Part shown: positions 6,662 to 14,631 of the stretch, in pieces
Position numbering within the stretch: the first letter of the stretch is position 1
How the letters are laid out: the number at the start of each line of letters is the position of its first letter
Source: JAVVEG01 sp032251455
GTDB taxonomy: Bacteria; Pseudomonadota; Gammaproteobacteria; Pseudomonadales; Pseudohongiellaceae
NCBI GenBank assembly: GCA_032251455.1
Contig: JAVVEG010000031.1
Location: 1-21,357, forward strand
Length of the DNA stretch: 21,357 nucleotides
Direction: 5' to 3'
Translations under genes and position numbers: made by a program
The notes under the pieces: generated by a model
Seen by the model: the letters and a program-made list of their open reading frames with translations, nothing else
Told to the model about the DNA's origin: nothing
Database searches by the model: none

Positions 6662-7783
6662 ATGACTGGATTCAGCTCATACAACCATAAGCAGCACTGC
6701 AGTTGCGGCCAGGTGGTTTTCTTTGACAACAGCATCTGCCTGCGCTGCGGCTCAGCATTGGCTTTTCATCCTGAGCAAGGCCGTCTGCACAGTCTGTTGC
6801 CTGCCGAGGAAGCAGGCCGCTGGGTGCTGTATCAGGAGGTCAACAGCGCCAGAGAGGTGATCGACACGTATCGTCGTTGCGCCAATGTTGACTCGCCGGC
6901 TCAATGCAACTGGCTGGTCACCGGGGAGCTGGATCAGAACGCAGACAGCGACCTGTGTCTGGCCTGCGCGACAAATGTCACGATTCCTGATTTGACACAA
7001 TCCGGCAATCCCGACTATTGGCGCCTGTGTGAGGTTGCCAAACGCCGTCTGATAGCTCAGTTGTTGATGCTGAATCTGCCGGTAAAGACCCGGCAGATGG
7101 ACCCGGATCAAGGCCTGGGCTTTGAGCTGTTGCGCTGGCGGCCGGGCGAGGAAACCGTAGTCACTGGACACAAGGGTGGCGTGATTACGCTCGACATAGC
7201 TGAAGCAGACCCTGCCTTCCGCGAACAGATACGCCAGCAGATGCAGGAACCCTACCGTACCCTGCTGGGCCATTTTCGCCACGAATCCGGCCATTATTAC
7301 TGGGACCGACTGGTCAGGAACAGCAATTGGTTGCCTCTGTACCGGCAGCTATTTGGCGACGAGCGCCGGGATTACCAGAAAGCACTGGAGAAGCATTATC
7401 AGAGTGGTCCCCCACCCGACTGGCAAAGCCACTACATCAGCAGCTATGCCGCCACCCACCCCTGGGAGGACTGGGCCGAAACCTGGGCGCACTATCTGCA
7501 CATGACCGACACCTTGAGTGCCGCCGAACAGTTTGGTATCGATGCCGATGGGTTGAGTGTCCAAATGGACCCGTTCACGCCAGAACAACTGGATGATTGC
7601 CCATTCCAGATTGATGCAGAACGGGGCACGCACCCGTTTCTTGGGATGGTCAACCGCTGGGTGCGGCTGAGCAGCGTACTGAACATGCTGGCGCGCAGCA
7701 TGGGCCAGCCGGACAGTTATCCGTTTGTGTTGACGCTGCAAACGCTGCGCAAGATGTATCTGGTTCATGCGGTGATTGCTTGA
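6662..7783 (+). CDS. Zinc-ribbon putative metallopeptidase (HExxH)
   Basis: This is a 373-aa soluble protein with no signal peptide. The N-terminus is a zinc ribbon (C13, C15, C26, C29 in HCSCG and CLRCG). Further Cys at 73, 82, 99 and 102 may form a second metal site. The C-terminal half has HESGH (207-211, an HExxH zinc motif) and a downstream HPWEDWAETWAHYLH (266-280) whose Glu residues could give the third ligand. This layout matches the uncharacterised putative zinc-binding metallopeptidase family COG4307, which has an N-terminal zinc ribbon. Activity and substrate are not established. AAGGA lies 11 bp before the ATG, a rather long spacing. The gene reads away from the methyltransferase. 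Confidence 0.85.
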   Translation: MTGFSSYNHKQHCSCGQVVFFDNSICLRCGSALAFHPEQGRLHSLLPAEEAGRWVLYQEVNSAREVIDTYRRCANVDSPAQCNWLVTGELDQNADSDLCLACATNVTIPDLTQSGNPDYWRLCEVAKRRLIAQLLMLNLPVKTRQMDPDQGLGFELLRWRPGEETVVTGHKGGVITLDIAEADPAFREQIRQQMQEPYRTLLGHFRHESGHYYWDRLVRNSNWLPLYRQLFGDERRDYQKALEKHYQSGPPPDWQSHYISSYAATHPWEDWAETWAHYLHMTDTLSAAEQFGIDADGLSVQMDPFTPEQLDDCPFQIDAERGTHPFLGMVNRWVRLSSVLNMLARSMGQPDSYPFVLTLQTLRKMYLVHAVIA

Positions 7784-7916
7784 GACAACTGCTTGGTTCA
7801 GAGGCTCCCTAATACTTTCTTCTTTCTGGAACAATTTCGCAGGTATACAATATGGCAAGCCGGACAGGTGATGGTTGGATTCTGGCGATTTTCCAATAAT
7901 TAAAAGGATTAAAAAA

Positions 7917-8921
7917 ATGAATAAAAACAGAAAGTTGGCTCTTGCTTTGGTGACTACCGCCTCCATGCTGGCAGCCAGTGTGACATCTGCTCAAACCGTT
8001 CAGGTTTTTACCAGCAGCTCACAAGTTGACACCTGGGACCCGATTTTCCCAGCTGTTGCTGACCCAAACTGGCCATCGACGGTGTGTACTACCACGCCGG
8101 CCGTAGGCCTTGATGCTAACTGGACGAATCCGCACAAGGCTACGCAGTTCGGTACCAGTGCGCATCCCTGGCAGGGTTCTCAGACATTTTCGGCGCAGTG
8201 GATCAATGCGTGGAGCAACCTGAACTCGCAGGGGCCCCAAGGGCACAATTGGACGAAGTACTCGACCGAAGTCTCCGGCTCTGGTGAATTCGTGCTCAAT
8301 CTGCTTGCCGACAACTGCTCCTGGATCTACCTGGATGGTAGCCTGGTGGGTTTCCAGGATACGACCCAGACCAATCCTGCCCCAAGTTACCCGGTAAGCC
8401 TGGATGGAACCCATACCCTGTCGTTCATCATTTTTGACGGTGGTGGTCTGGCAGGTGGCATGTTCCGGCTTGAGACCAATACGGGCACAGTATTTCCGGA
8501 TACCGACGAAGATGGTCTGACCGACCCGGAAGAAACCCTTCATAACACGGATCCGAATAACCCCGACACCGATGGTGATGGCGTTAACGATGGGGATGAG
8601 GTTGCTGCGGGTACTGATCCAACCACCCCGGATGTGCTGGACACCGATGGTGACGGCCTGGCTGACGATATTGATGCCTGTGTGAATTCAATCGTTTCCA
8701 CCACAGTTTCCATCAATGATGTCGATTCCGGAGTGATCAATACCGTTGACGCCTTGGGCTGCAGTGTAGCCGACAGCCTGGAATTGGCGTGTTCGGGCGA
8801 TTTCAGCAATCATGGTCAGTTTGTGAGCTGTGTTGCGCATACCTCCACTGACTTGCGCAAGGCTGGCATCATCAGCAACAAGGAACGTGCTGCGCTGGTG
8901 AATACAGCGGCAAAGAAATAG
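7917..8921 (+). CDS. Secreted protein with TSP3-like calcium-binding repeats
   Basis: I start at 7917 (334 aa), not at an ATG 14 codons upstream, because AAGGA precedes it by 8 bp and a signal peptide follows at once (MNKNRKLALALVTTASMLAA, cleavage near SVTSA-Q, residue 25). Residues 30-190 look like a beta-rich Trp-, Asn- and Gly-rich domain (WTNPHKATQFG, DNCSWIYLDGSLVGF, FIIFDGGGLAGGMFRLE) that I cannot name. Residues 195-255 are aspartate-rich thrombospondin type 3-like repeats (DTDEDGLTDPEE, DTDGDGVNDGDE, DTDGDGLADDIDAC), which bind calcium. A short C-terminal domain (281-334) has Cys at 282, 292 and 305 and NHGQFVSCVAH, a motif I have seen at the ends of similar marine proteins. A weak promoter (TACAAT near 7847) may serve it. 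It ends at a strong terminator. Function is unknown; a surface or matrix role is plausible. Confidence 0.85.
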   Translation: MNKNRKLALALVTTASMLAASVTSAQTVQVFTSSSQVDTWDPIFPAVADPNWPSTVCTTTPAVGLDANWTNPHKATQFGTSAHPWQGSQTFSAQWINAWSNLNSQGPQGHNWTKYSTEVSGSGEFVLNLLADNCSWIYLDGSLVGFQDTTQTNPAPSYPVSLDGTHTLSFIIFDGGGLAGGMFRLETNTGTVFPDTDEDGLTDPEETLHNTDPNNPDTDGDGVNDGDEVAAGTDPTTPDVLDTDGDGLADDIDACVNSIVSTTVSINDVDSGVINTVDALGCSVADSLELACSGDFSNHGQFVSCVAHTSTDLRKAGIISNKERAALVNTAAKK

Positions 8922-8948
8922 CAGGGTAATATCGTTGTTTTGTTAGCA

Positions 8949-9005
8949 GTTAAAAGGCTGAACCGGAGGGTTCTCTGGTTCAGCCTTTTAACTTTCTATT
9001 TTTGT
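8949..9005 (+). terminator. Strong intrinsic terminator
   Basis: Two perfectly complementary 16-bp arms (8949-8964 and 8977-8992) around a 12-nt loop are followed by a T-rich tract (TTTCTATTTTTG). It lies 28 bp after the stop of the secreted protein. It isolates that gene from the rimP operon promoter that follows. The left arm begins GTTAAAA, so it has A residues on the other strand too and could work in both directions. Confidence 0.92.
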
Positions 9006-9023
9006 CTCTCATGTTGCCCCTCA

Positions 9024-9052
9024 TTGATACGCAGCGCGTTTTCGGTTAGAAT
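9024..9052 (+). promoter_or_regulatory. Near-consensus sigma70 promoter for the rimP-nusA-infB region
   Basis: TTGATA (9024-9029), a 17-bp spacer and TAGAAT (9047-9052) differ from consensus by one base in each box plus one more. The discriminator GCGCCGC is GC-rich, as in stringently controlled stable-RNA and ribosomal promoters. Transcription should start near 9058-9060, giving a leader of about 315 nt before rimP. Confidence 0.8.
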
Positions 9053-9058
9053 GCGCCG

Positions 9059-9220
9059 CTTGCAAGGTGCGGGCTCCCTCTGAAGCCAGAAAGTAACGCG
9101 CCAAGGGGTCACTGCAGCCTGGAGTCGATATCGGGGACAGTGCTTAACGGCTGATGCCGTCGGCAGACAGCCCTGCTTTCAGCTGCTGTACCAGAGAAGC
9201 CCCTTGATGGGGCTTTTTAT
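9059..9220 (+). ncRNA. Predicted ~160-nt leader or small RNA, identity unknown
   Basis: A promoter at 9024-9052 and an intrinsic terminator at 9197-9219 frame a stretch with no credible ORF. Local hairpins are visible: ACGGC-TGAT-GCCGT (9147-9160) and ACAGC (9167-9171) with GCTGT (9184-9188). I compared it by eye with 6S, 4.5S/SRP, RNase P and tmRNA signatures and with tRNA T arms and found no match. It may be a free small RNA, or the first section of a two-terminator leader controlling the rimP operon. Both are inference. Confidence 0.45.
9197..9219 (+). terminator. Intrinsic terminator upstream of rimP (first)
   Basis: AAGCCCC (9197-9203) and GGGGCTT (9209-9215) form a perfect 7-bp stem with a 5-nt loop, running into TTTT. 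It is about 157 bp upstream of rimP and downstream of the strong promoter, so the operon must be read through it or antiterminated. Confidence 0.82.
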
Positions 9221-9253
9221 TGGAGACTGATTTGTCCCCAGACGGGTGAAGAT

Positions 9254-9287
9254 GTCCTGAATTGGTGCCAGAGCAGGCACGACAGGA
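9254..9287 (+). promoter_or_regulatory. Two-tier stem-loop in the rimP leader
   Basis: An inner stem GTGCC (9265-9269)/GGCAC (9276-9280) is nested in an outer TCCTG (9255-9259)/CAGGA (9283-9287). It precedes the second terminator by about 25 bp. Its position matches the structured rimP leader described in some gammaproteobacteria, but I cannot confirm a covariance-model match. Confidence 0.5.
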
Positions 9288-9310
9288 TGGAAACAAGCAG
9301 GAATCTCAGG

Positions 9311-9334
9311 AGTGGGCCAAGGGCCCATTTTTTA
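9311..9334 (+). terminator. Attenuator-like terminator directly before rimP
   Basis: TGGGCC (9313-9318) and GGCCCA (9322-9327) enclose AAG and run into TTTTTTA (the T-run is 9328-9333). It lies about 43 bp before the rimP start. A terminator in this place is known in the rimP leader of other gammaproteobacteria and is read as NusA-linked attenuation of the operon. Confidence 0.82.
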
Positions 9335-9375
9335 TTTCTGCACCTGTCCGGCGGGAATGGTTTTGATAAACGGGA

Positions 9376-9831
9376 ATGGTTTTGACGCAAAGCACAACAC
9401 GAGTCGCTGAATTGATCGAACCTGCGGTGAATGCGCTGGATCTTGAGCTATGGGGAATCGAGCATCTGAGCCAGGGGCATCGCAGCATTCTGCGCATTTT
9501 CATCGAAAGTGACGCCGGAGTGACCATCGAAGATTGCGAACGCGTGAGCCGACAGGTAAGTGGCATTCTGGATGTTGAAGAGCCAATTGGTGGGGCCTAT
9601 ACACTGGAGGTTTCCTCGCCAGGCTTGGACAGGCCGCTGTTTACCCTGGCACAGTTCAGCCGCTATACCGGCGAGTTGATCAATGTGCGTCTGCGGATGC
9701 CGCAACAGGGGCGGAAGAAATTCAAAGGCTTGCTGGAAAAGGTTGATGGGGAAAATATCTGTCTGATTGTCGACGGTGAGCAGCAGGTGCTGCCATTTTC
9801 CGCGATAGACAAGGCCAGTATCGTATTCTGA
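9376..9831 (+). CDS. rimP: Ribosome maturation factor RimP
   Basis: This is a 151-aa protein, the usual RimP size, with the family signatures LRIFIES, ILDVEEPI and YTLEVSSPGLDRPLF (about 75-90), and a C-terminal SH3-like part (KKFKGLLEKVDGENICL). RimP binds the free 30S subunit and aids assembly with S12. The start is uncertain: ATG 9376 has GGGA only 1-2 nt before it, whereas TTG at 9382 has that GGGA at a normal 6-nt spacing; E. coli rimP is also annotated with a TTG start. A duplicated copy of the start region lies 19 bp upstream. It is the first gene of the operon with nusA and infB. Confidence 0.95.
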   Translation: MVLTQSTTRVAELIEPAVNALDLELWGIEHLSQGHRSILRIFIESDAGVTIEDCERVSRQVSGILDVEEPIGGAYTLEVSSPGLDRPLFTLAQFSRYTGELINVRLRMPQQGRKKFKGLLEKVDGENICLIVDGEQQVLPFSAIDKASIVF

Positions 9832-9870
9832 AAAATGGAACGGCGGATTAGTGCATAGGGTGACACTATT

Positions 9871-11358
9871 ATGATGAGCAAAGAAATTCTGATGGTTGCA
9901 GACGCTGTCTCGAATGAGAAGGGTGTATCCCGTGAAGTCATTTTCGAGGCGATCGAATATGCGCTGATGGCAGCTACCAAGAAACGGTTTGAAGGTGAGG
10001 AAGCTGACTGCCGGGTCAGGGTCAATCGCAAAACGGGTGATTATGAATCCTTTCGGGTCTGGACTGTCGTGGCTGATGAGGAACTGCTTGACCCCGCTAC
10101 GGAGATTGGTCTCAGTGCTGCCAGGGAAAAGGACCCGACTCTTGAGCCAGGTGCATTGCTGGAAGAAAAAATCGACAATATCGAGTTCGGCCGTATTGCC
10201 GCGCAAACGGCAAAACAGGTCATAGTGCAGAAAGTACGTGAGGCCGAACGCGACCTGGTGGTGGAAGAGTACCGGCACCGTGTGGGTCAGCTGGTATCCG
10301 GTACGGTCAAGAAAGCCACCAGAGAAAGTGTTATCGTCGATCTCGGTGGCAATGCCGAAGGCTTGCTGACGCGTGATCAGATGATCCCCAGGGAAACTTT
10401 CCGCACAGGGGATCGCATCCGGGCCTTGCTGCTGGAAGTGCGCTCGGAAGCGCGGGGTCCACAGCTGATTCTCAGCCGCACAGCGCCGGGCATGTTGATT
10501 GAATTGTTCAAGATCGAGGTGCCGGAGATTTCTGAAGAAATCATTGAAATCAAGGCAGCGGCCAGAGACCCCGGCTCGCGCGCCAAGATTGTCGTGAAAA
10601 CCAATGACGGACGGATTGATCCGGTAGGTGCCTGCGTCGGTATGCGTGGCTCCAGGGTGCAGGTGGTATCGAACGAGCTCGCCAATGAGCGTATCGACAT
10701 CATTCTCTGGGATGATAATCCAGCCCAGTTGGTGATCAACTCCATGGCTCCGGCAGAAGTTGCCTCCATTGTCGTGGATGAGGACAGTCACACCATGGAT
10801 GTCGCCGTCGAGGAAGACAACCTGGCACAGGCCATTGGTCGCACCGGGCAGAATGTCAGATTATCGAGCGAGCTGACCGGTTGGACCATCAATGTGATGA
10901 GCGTTGCGGATGCTGTTGAAAAGCAGAAAACCGAAACCAGTGGTTTTGTCGATATGTTCATGGCCCGTCTGGATGTGGATGAAGACATTGCCGAGGTCCT
11001 GGTCAGTGAAGGTTTCAGCTCGCTTGAAGAAGTGGCCTATGTGCCTTTGGAAGAGATGTTGAGCATCGATGGTTTCGACGAAGACATTGCGACGGAGTTG
11101 CGTAATCGTGCCAAGGATGCCTTGTTGACCCAGGCCATTGCCTCGGAAGAGGACCTGTCCGATGCCAGGATTGAGGCGGATCTTCTCAATATGGAAGGCA
11201 TGGACAAAAAACTGGCATTGATGTTGGCCAAAAAAGGAATTCTCAGCATGGAAGACCTGGCCGAACAGTCTGTTGATGAATTGATGGATATCGATGAAAT
11301 GGACGAGGAACGTGCTGGTAAACTCATTATGACTGCCCGTGCTCCCTGGTTTGAGTGA
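9871..11358 (+). CDS. nusA: Transcription termination/antitermination factor NusA
   Basis: At 495 aa it has the same length as E. coli NusA. The order is N-terminal RNA-polymerase-binding domain (1-130), S1 domain (about 135-200, VGQLVSGTVKKATRESVIVD), KH1 (GACVGMRGSRVQ, about 252-263), KH2 (AIGRTGQNVRLSSE, about 318-331), then two C-terminal acidic repeats (about 360-420 and 435-495), each with a helix-hairpin-helix-like pattern. NusA controls pausing, intrinsic termination and antitermination, and in E. coli represses its own operon through leader terminators, which fits the terminators before rimP here. Two adjacent ATGs (9871, 9874) are possible; AGGGTGA lies about 9 bp upstream. It follows rimP by 39 bp. 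Confidence 0.98.
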   Translation: MMSKEILMVADAVSNEKGVSREVIFEAIEYALMAATKKRFEGEEADCRVRVNRKTGDYESFRVWTVVADEELLDPATEIGLSAAREKDPTLEPGALLEEKIDNIEFGRIAAQTAKQVIVQKVREAERDLVVEEYRHRVGQLVSGTVKKATRESVIVDLGGNAEGLLTRDQMIPRETFRTGDRIRALLLEVRSEARGPQLILSRTAPGMLIELFKIEVPEISEEIIEIKAAARDPGSRAKIVVKTNDGRIDPVGACVGMRGSRVQVVSNELANERIDIILWDDNPAQLVINSMAPAEVASIVVDEDSHTMDVAVEEDNLAQAIGRTGQNVRLSSELTGWTINVMSVADAVEKQKTETSGFVDMFMARLDVDEDIAEVLVSEGFSSLEEVAYVPLEEMLSIDGFDEDIATELRNRAKDALLTQAIASEEDLSDARIEADLLNMEGMDKKLALMLAKKGILSMEDLAEQSVDELMDIDEMDEERAGKLIMTARAPWFE

Positions 11359-11402
11359 CAGGTAAGCAGGTTTAGCAGCAGGAACGCACAGGAGTATCGT
11401 AA

Positions 11403-14131
11403 ATGGCAGATGTAACAATTGGTGATTTTGCCAAAGTGGTCGGCGTATCGGTAGAGCGCTTACTGTCTCAGGTAAAGGAGGCAGGGCTCCCACATACCCG
11501 GGAAGAAGACCCCATATCCAATGACGACAAGAATACCTTGTTGCAGTTTTTGCGGCGCAGCCATGGTGCCAGCGATACTGCTGATGCAACGCCACGCAAG
11601 ATCACTCTCAAGCGCAAGACGGTAGAGACACTGAAAACCACTTCCGGGCATGGCCGCGGCAAGACGGTCAATGTTGAAGTGCGCAAGAAACGAACCTACG
11701 TCAAACGCAGTGAACTGCCTCCAGAACCAGTTGCGCCCGCTGCGGAAGAAGATCTTGAAACCAGCAGTACAGCGACGGATATCCAGGGTACGCAAACCAC
11801 TGCAGACTCTGCAGTCCCCGGGCAACTTGCTCCTGAAGACAATGCCGGCCAGCCTGCTGCTCCTGCAGAGGAAACCGTGGAAGAATCGGCACAGGCTGCT
11901 GCCAAGTCCGGCAAAACCGAGCCTGAGGTTCCGGTAGACCTTACCCTGCCAGAGGATATACCCGCCAAGGCCAAACCGGTGGGCAAAGATCCAGGCAAGA
12001 CCCGTAAGGACAGTCCCGACAAAGATGAAGAGAAGAAGCCGGCTTTCCGCAAGAAGGACAAGGCGCCCGCGAAGAAGGTCGTCAAGGGCCGCATGGACGA
12101 TTTTGTCCTGGAAGACGCTGAATTTGATGATGGTCTCGGCGGTCGTGGTCGTCGTGGCGGTGTGCGCAAGAAGTCCAGGACCAAGCAGCACGGTTTTGAA
12201 AAACCTACTGAATTCATTGCACGCGAGATAACCATTGGTGAAGCCAATTCCGTCACTGACCTGGCGCAAAAAATGTCGGTCAAATCGGCAGAGCTGATTA
12301 AAATCCTGTTCAAGATGGGGGTAATGGCCACCATCAACCAGATGCTGGACCAGGATACCGCCACCCTGCTGGTGGAGGAGATGGGGCATAAGGCCAGGTT
12401 TGTTTCTGCTGATGCCATTGAGGAAAGCCTCTACGAATCGATCGCCTATGATGGGGGTGCGGAGTCGGTGAGCCGGGCTCCGGTAGTTACCGTGATGGGG
12501 CATGTCGACCATGGCAAGACCTCATTGCTTGACCGTATCCGCAAAGCCTCGGTGGCTGACCATGAGGCGGGTGGCATCACCCAGCACATCGGGGCCTACC
12601 ATGTGGACACCGGTCACGGCATGGTGTGTTTTCTGGATACTCCCGGCCATGCCGCATTCAGTGCCATGCGCTCGCGCGGAGCCAAGGCCACCGATGTGGT
12701 CGTGCTTGTCGTAGCCGCGGATGATGGGGTCAAACCCCAGACCGAAGAGGCGATTCAACATGCCAAGGCAGCAGGTGTCCCTATCGTGGTGGCCATCACC
12801 AAGGTCGACAAGGAAGATATCGATATCGACCGGGTAACCAGCGAGCTGGCCAGCAAGGAAGTCATCCCTGAAAGCTGGGGCGGCGATATTCAGTTCGTCC
12901 AGGTTTCGGCACATACCGGGGCGGGTATCGAAGAACTGCTCGATGCCATTCTGCTGCAAGCAGAATTGCTGGAGTTGAAGGCTTTCGTGGATGCGCCTGG
13001 CAAAGGGGTTGTGATTGAATCAAGGCTGGACAAGGGGCGGGGCCCAGTGGCTTCGGTGCTGGTACAAAACGGCACTCTGCGCACTGGCGATATTGTTCTG
13101 GCCGGGCATGAGTACGGTCGGGTGCGGGCGCTGATCGATGAGAACGGCAGCCCGGTAAAATCCGCTGGCCCTTCCATCCCTGTCGAGATATTGGGCTTGA
13201 ATGGCGTGCCGGAAGCAGGCGATGAGTTTGTCGTTGTCGCGGATGAGAAAAAGGCCAAGGAAGTGGCCCTGTTCAGACGTGAGCGTCATCGTGACAGCAA
13301 AACAGCCCTGCAACAGACCAACAAGCTGGAATCCATGTTTGCCGGTATTGGCAAAGGCGATGTCGGTGTGCTCAACATTGTCCTGAAGACAGATGTACGC
13401 GGTTCCCTGGAAGCCATCGTGGCCTCCCTGAACAAACTGTCTACAGACGAAGTTGAAATCAACGTGGTTTCTGCCGGGGTGGGAGGTATTTCGGAGACCG
13501 ATGCCCATCTGGCGGCGACGTCCAAGGCCATGATCGTGGGTTTCAATGTTCGTGCCGACAAGAGTGCCAGGGAAATTGTTGAAAATGAAGGTCTGGAGTT
13601 GCGCTACTACAATGTGATCTATGATGTCATTGACGATGCCAAGGCGANNNNNNNNNNNNNNNNNNNNNNNNNNNNNNNNNNNNNNNNNNNNNNNNNNNNN
13701 NNNNNNNNNNNNNNNNNNNNNNNNNNNNNNNNNNNNNNNNNNNNNNNCTGGAGTTGCGCTACTACAATGTGATCTATGATGTCATTGACGATGCCAAGGC
13801 GATTCTTAGCGGCATGTTGGCCCCTGAGCTGCGTGAGCAGATTCTGGGTGTGGCCGAAGTGCGCGATGTGTTCAATTCGCCCAAGTTCGGTCAGATTGCC
13901 GGCAGCATGGTGATTGAAGGCACGGTTTACCGCAGCAGACCGATTCGTGTACTGCGCGATAACGTGGTCATTTATCAGGGTGAACTCGAATCCCTGCGCC
14001 GCTTCAAGGACGATGCCAGTGAAGTGCGCAATGGCATGGAATGTGGTATCGGTGTGAAAAACTATAACGATGTGCGGGTTGGAGACAAGATTGAGGTGTA
14101 CGAGACCATTGAAGTGGCCCGCACGCTTTAA
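11403..14131 (+). CDS. infB: Translation initiation factor IF-2 (split by an assembly gap)
   Basis: The N-terminal IF2_N domain (MADVTIGDFAKVVGVSVERL), a long acidic/basic low-complexity linker and a second IF2_N (about 275-325) precede the GTPase core: G1 GHVDHGKT, G3 DTPGHA, G4 TKVD. IF-2 places initiator tRNA on the 30S subunit and promotes subunit joining. A 100-N gap (13648-13747) breaks the gene, but the 55 bp on each side are the same. Removing the gap and one copy leaves 2574 nt, exactly 858 codons including the stop, giving a continuous 857-aa protein (E. coli 890). The gene is therefore almost certainly intact. AGGAG lies about 8 bp before the ATG. Its partner fMet-tRNA is encoded at the window's left edge. 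Confidence 0.97.
13648..13747. other. 100-N assembly gap flanked by the same 55 bp
   Basis: Exactly 100 Ns join two contig ends. Bases 13593-13647 and 13748-13802 are the same 55-bp sequence. This is an unmerged contig overlap (55 is a common assembler k-mer), so no sequence is really missing and the true distance is shorter by 155 bp. Confidence 0.95.
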
Positions 14132-14175
14132 TTTTGGCTGATTTCTGGTAAACCCTGACGACCCTGGATGATGAC

Positions 14176-14601
14176 ATGAGCAGCAAGGTATCACCGCGCT
14201 TGAAGCGGATAGCGGATCAACTGCAGCGCGAGCTGGCCATGTTGATCCAGCTTGAAGTCAAGGACCCGCGTGTCGGCATGGTGTCGGTGACCGGTGTCGA
14301 TGTCTCGCGGGATCTGGCCTATGCCACTGTCTATGTTACGGTAATGGGCGCGGTGGATGCCGTGGCAGCAGATGGTGCTGTTGCTGAAAAAGGCAGCCTG
14401 GATCAGCTGGAGATAGATGAAAGCCTCAAGGCCCTGAACAAGGCCGCTGGCTTCCTGCGCTCACAGCTGGCCAAACGGCTGAGCTTGCGCACGACTCCCC
14501 GGCTGGTGTTTCGCTATGACAACAGCATCAGTCAGGGCCAGTATCTGTCCTCCCTGATCGATAATGCGATTGCCGCAGACAGTCAGCATCATCACGACTG
14601 A
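14176..14601 (+). CDS. rbfA: 30S ribosome-binding factor RbfA
   Basis: This 141-aa protein has a type II KH-like fold pattern: SPRLKRIADQLQRELAMLIQ at the start, KDPRVGMVSVTGVDVSRDL (about 29-47), YATVYVTV, and the C-terminal LAKRLSLRTTPRLVFRYDNSI. RbfA binds near helix 1 of 16S rRNA and helps late 30S maturation and cold adaptation. It is slightly longer than many RbfA because of an Ala/Gly/Glu-rich insert (about 58-75, AVDAVAADGAVAEKGSLD). It ends in a His-rich QHHHD. It follows infB by 44 bp in the same operon. Confidence 0.97.
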   Translation: MSSKVSPRLKRIADQLQRELAMLIQLEVKDPRVGMVSVTGVDVSRDLAYATVYVTVMGAVDAVAADGAVAEKGSLDQLEIDESLKALNKAAGFLRSQLAKRLSLRTTPRLVFRYDNSISQGQYLSSLIDNAIAADSQHHHD

Positions 14602-14631
14602 GCCGGGACGACGGGACACGGGAGAACCAAG

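Noticed and set aside
8922..9060. Right-hand copy of the 44-bp tRNA-end repeat
   Set aside because: I scanned from the terminator through the rimP leader and found no copy or convincing partial copy, so the right boundary of the insertion is undefined.
9448..10791. 447-aa minus-strand ORF opposite rimP and nusA
   Set aside because: It is a mirror of strong conserved coding sequence, with His/Phe-rich composition typical of antisense frames.
13593..13802. infB as a frameshifted pseudogene or tandem duplication
   Set aside because: The duplicate abuts exactly 100 Ns on each side and collapsing it restores a perfect frame, so it is contig overlap.
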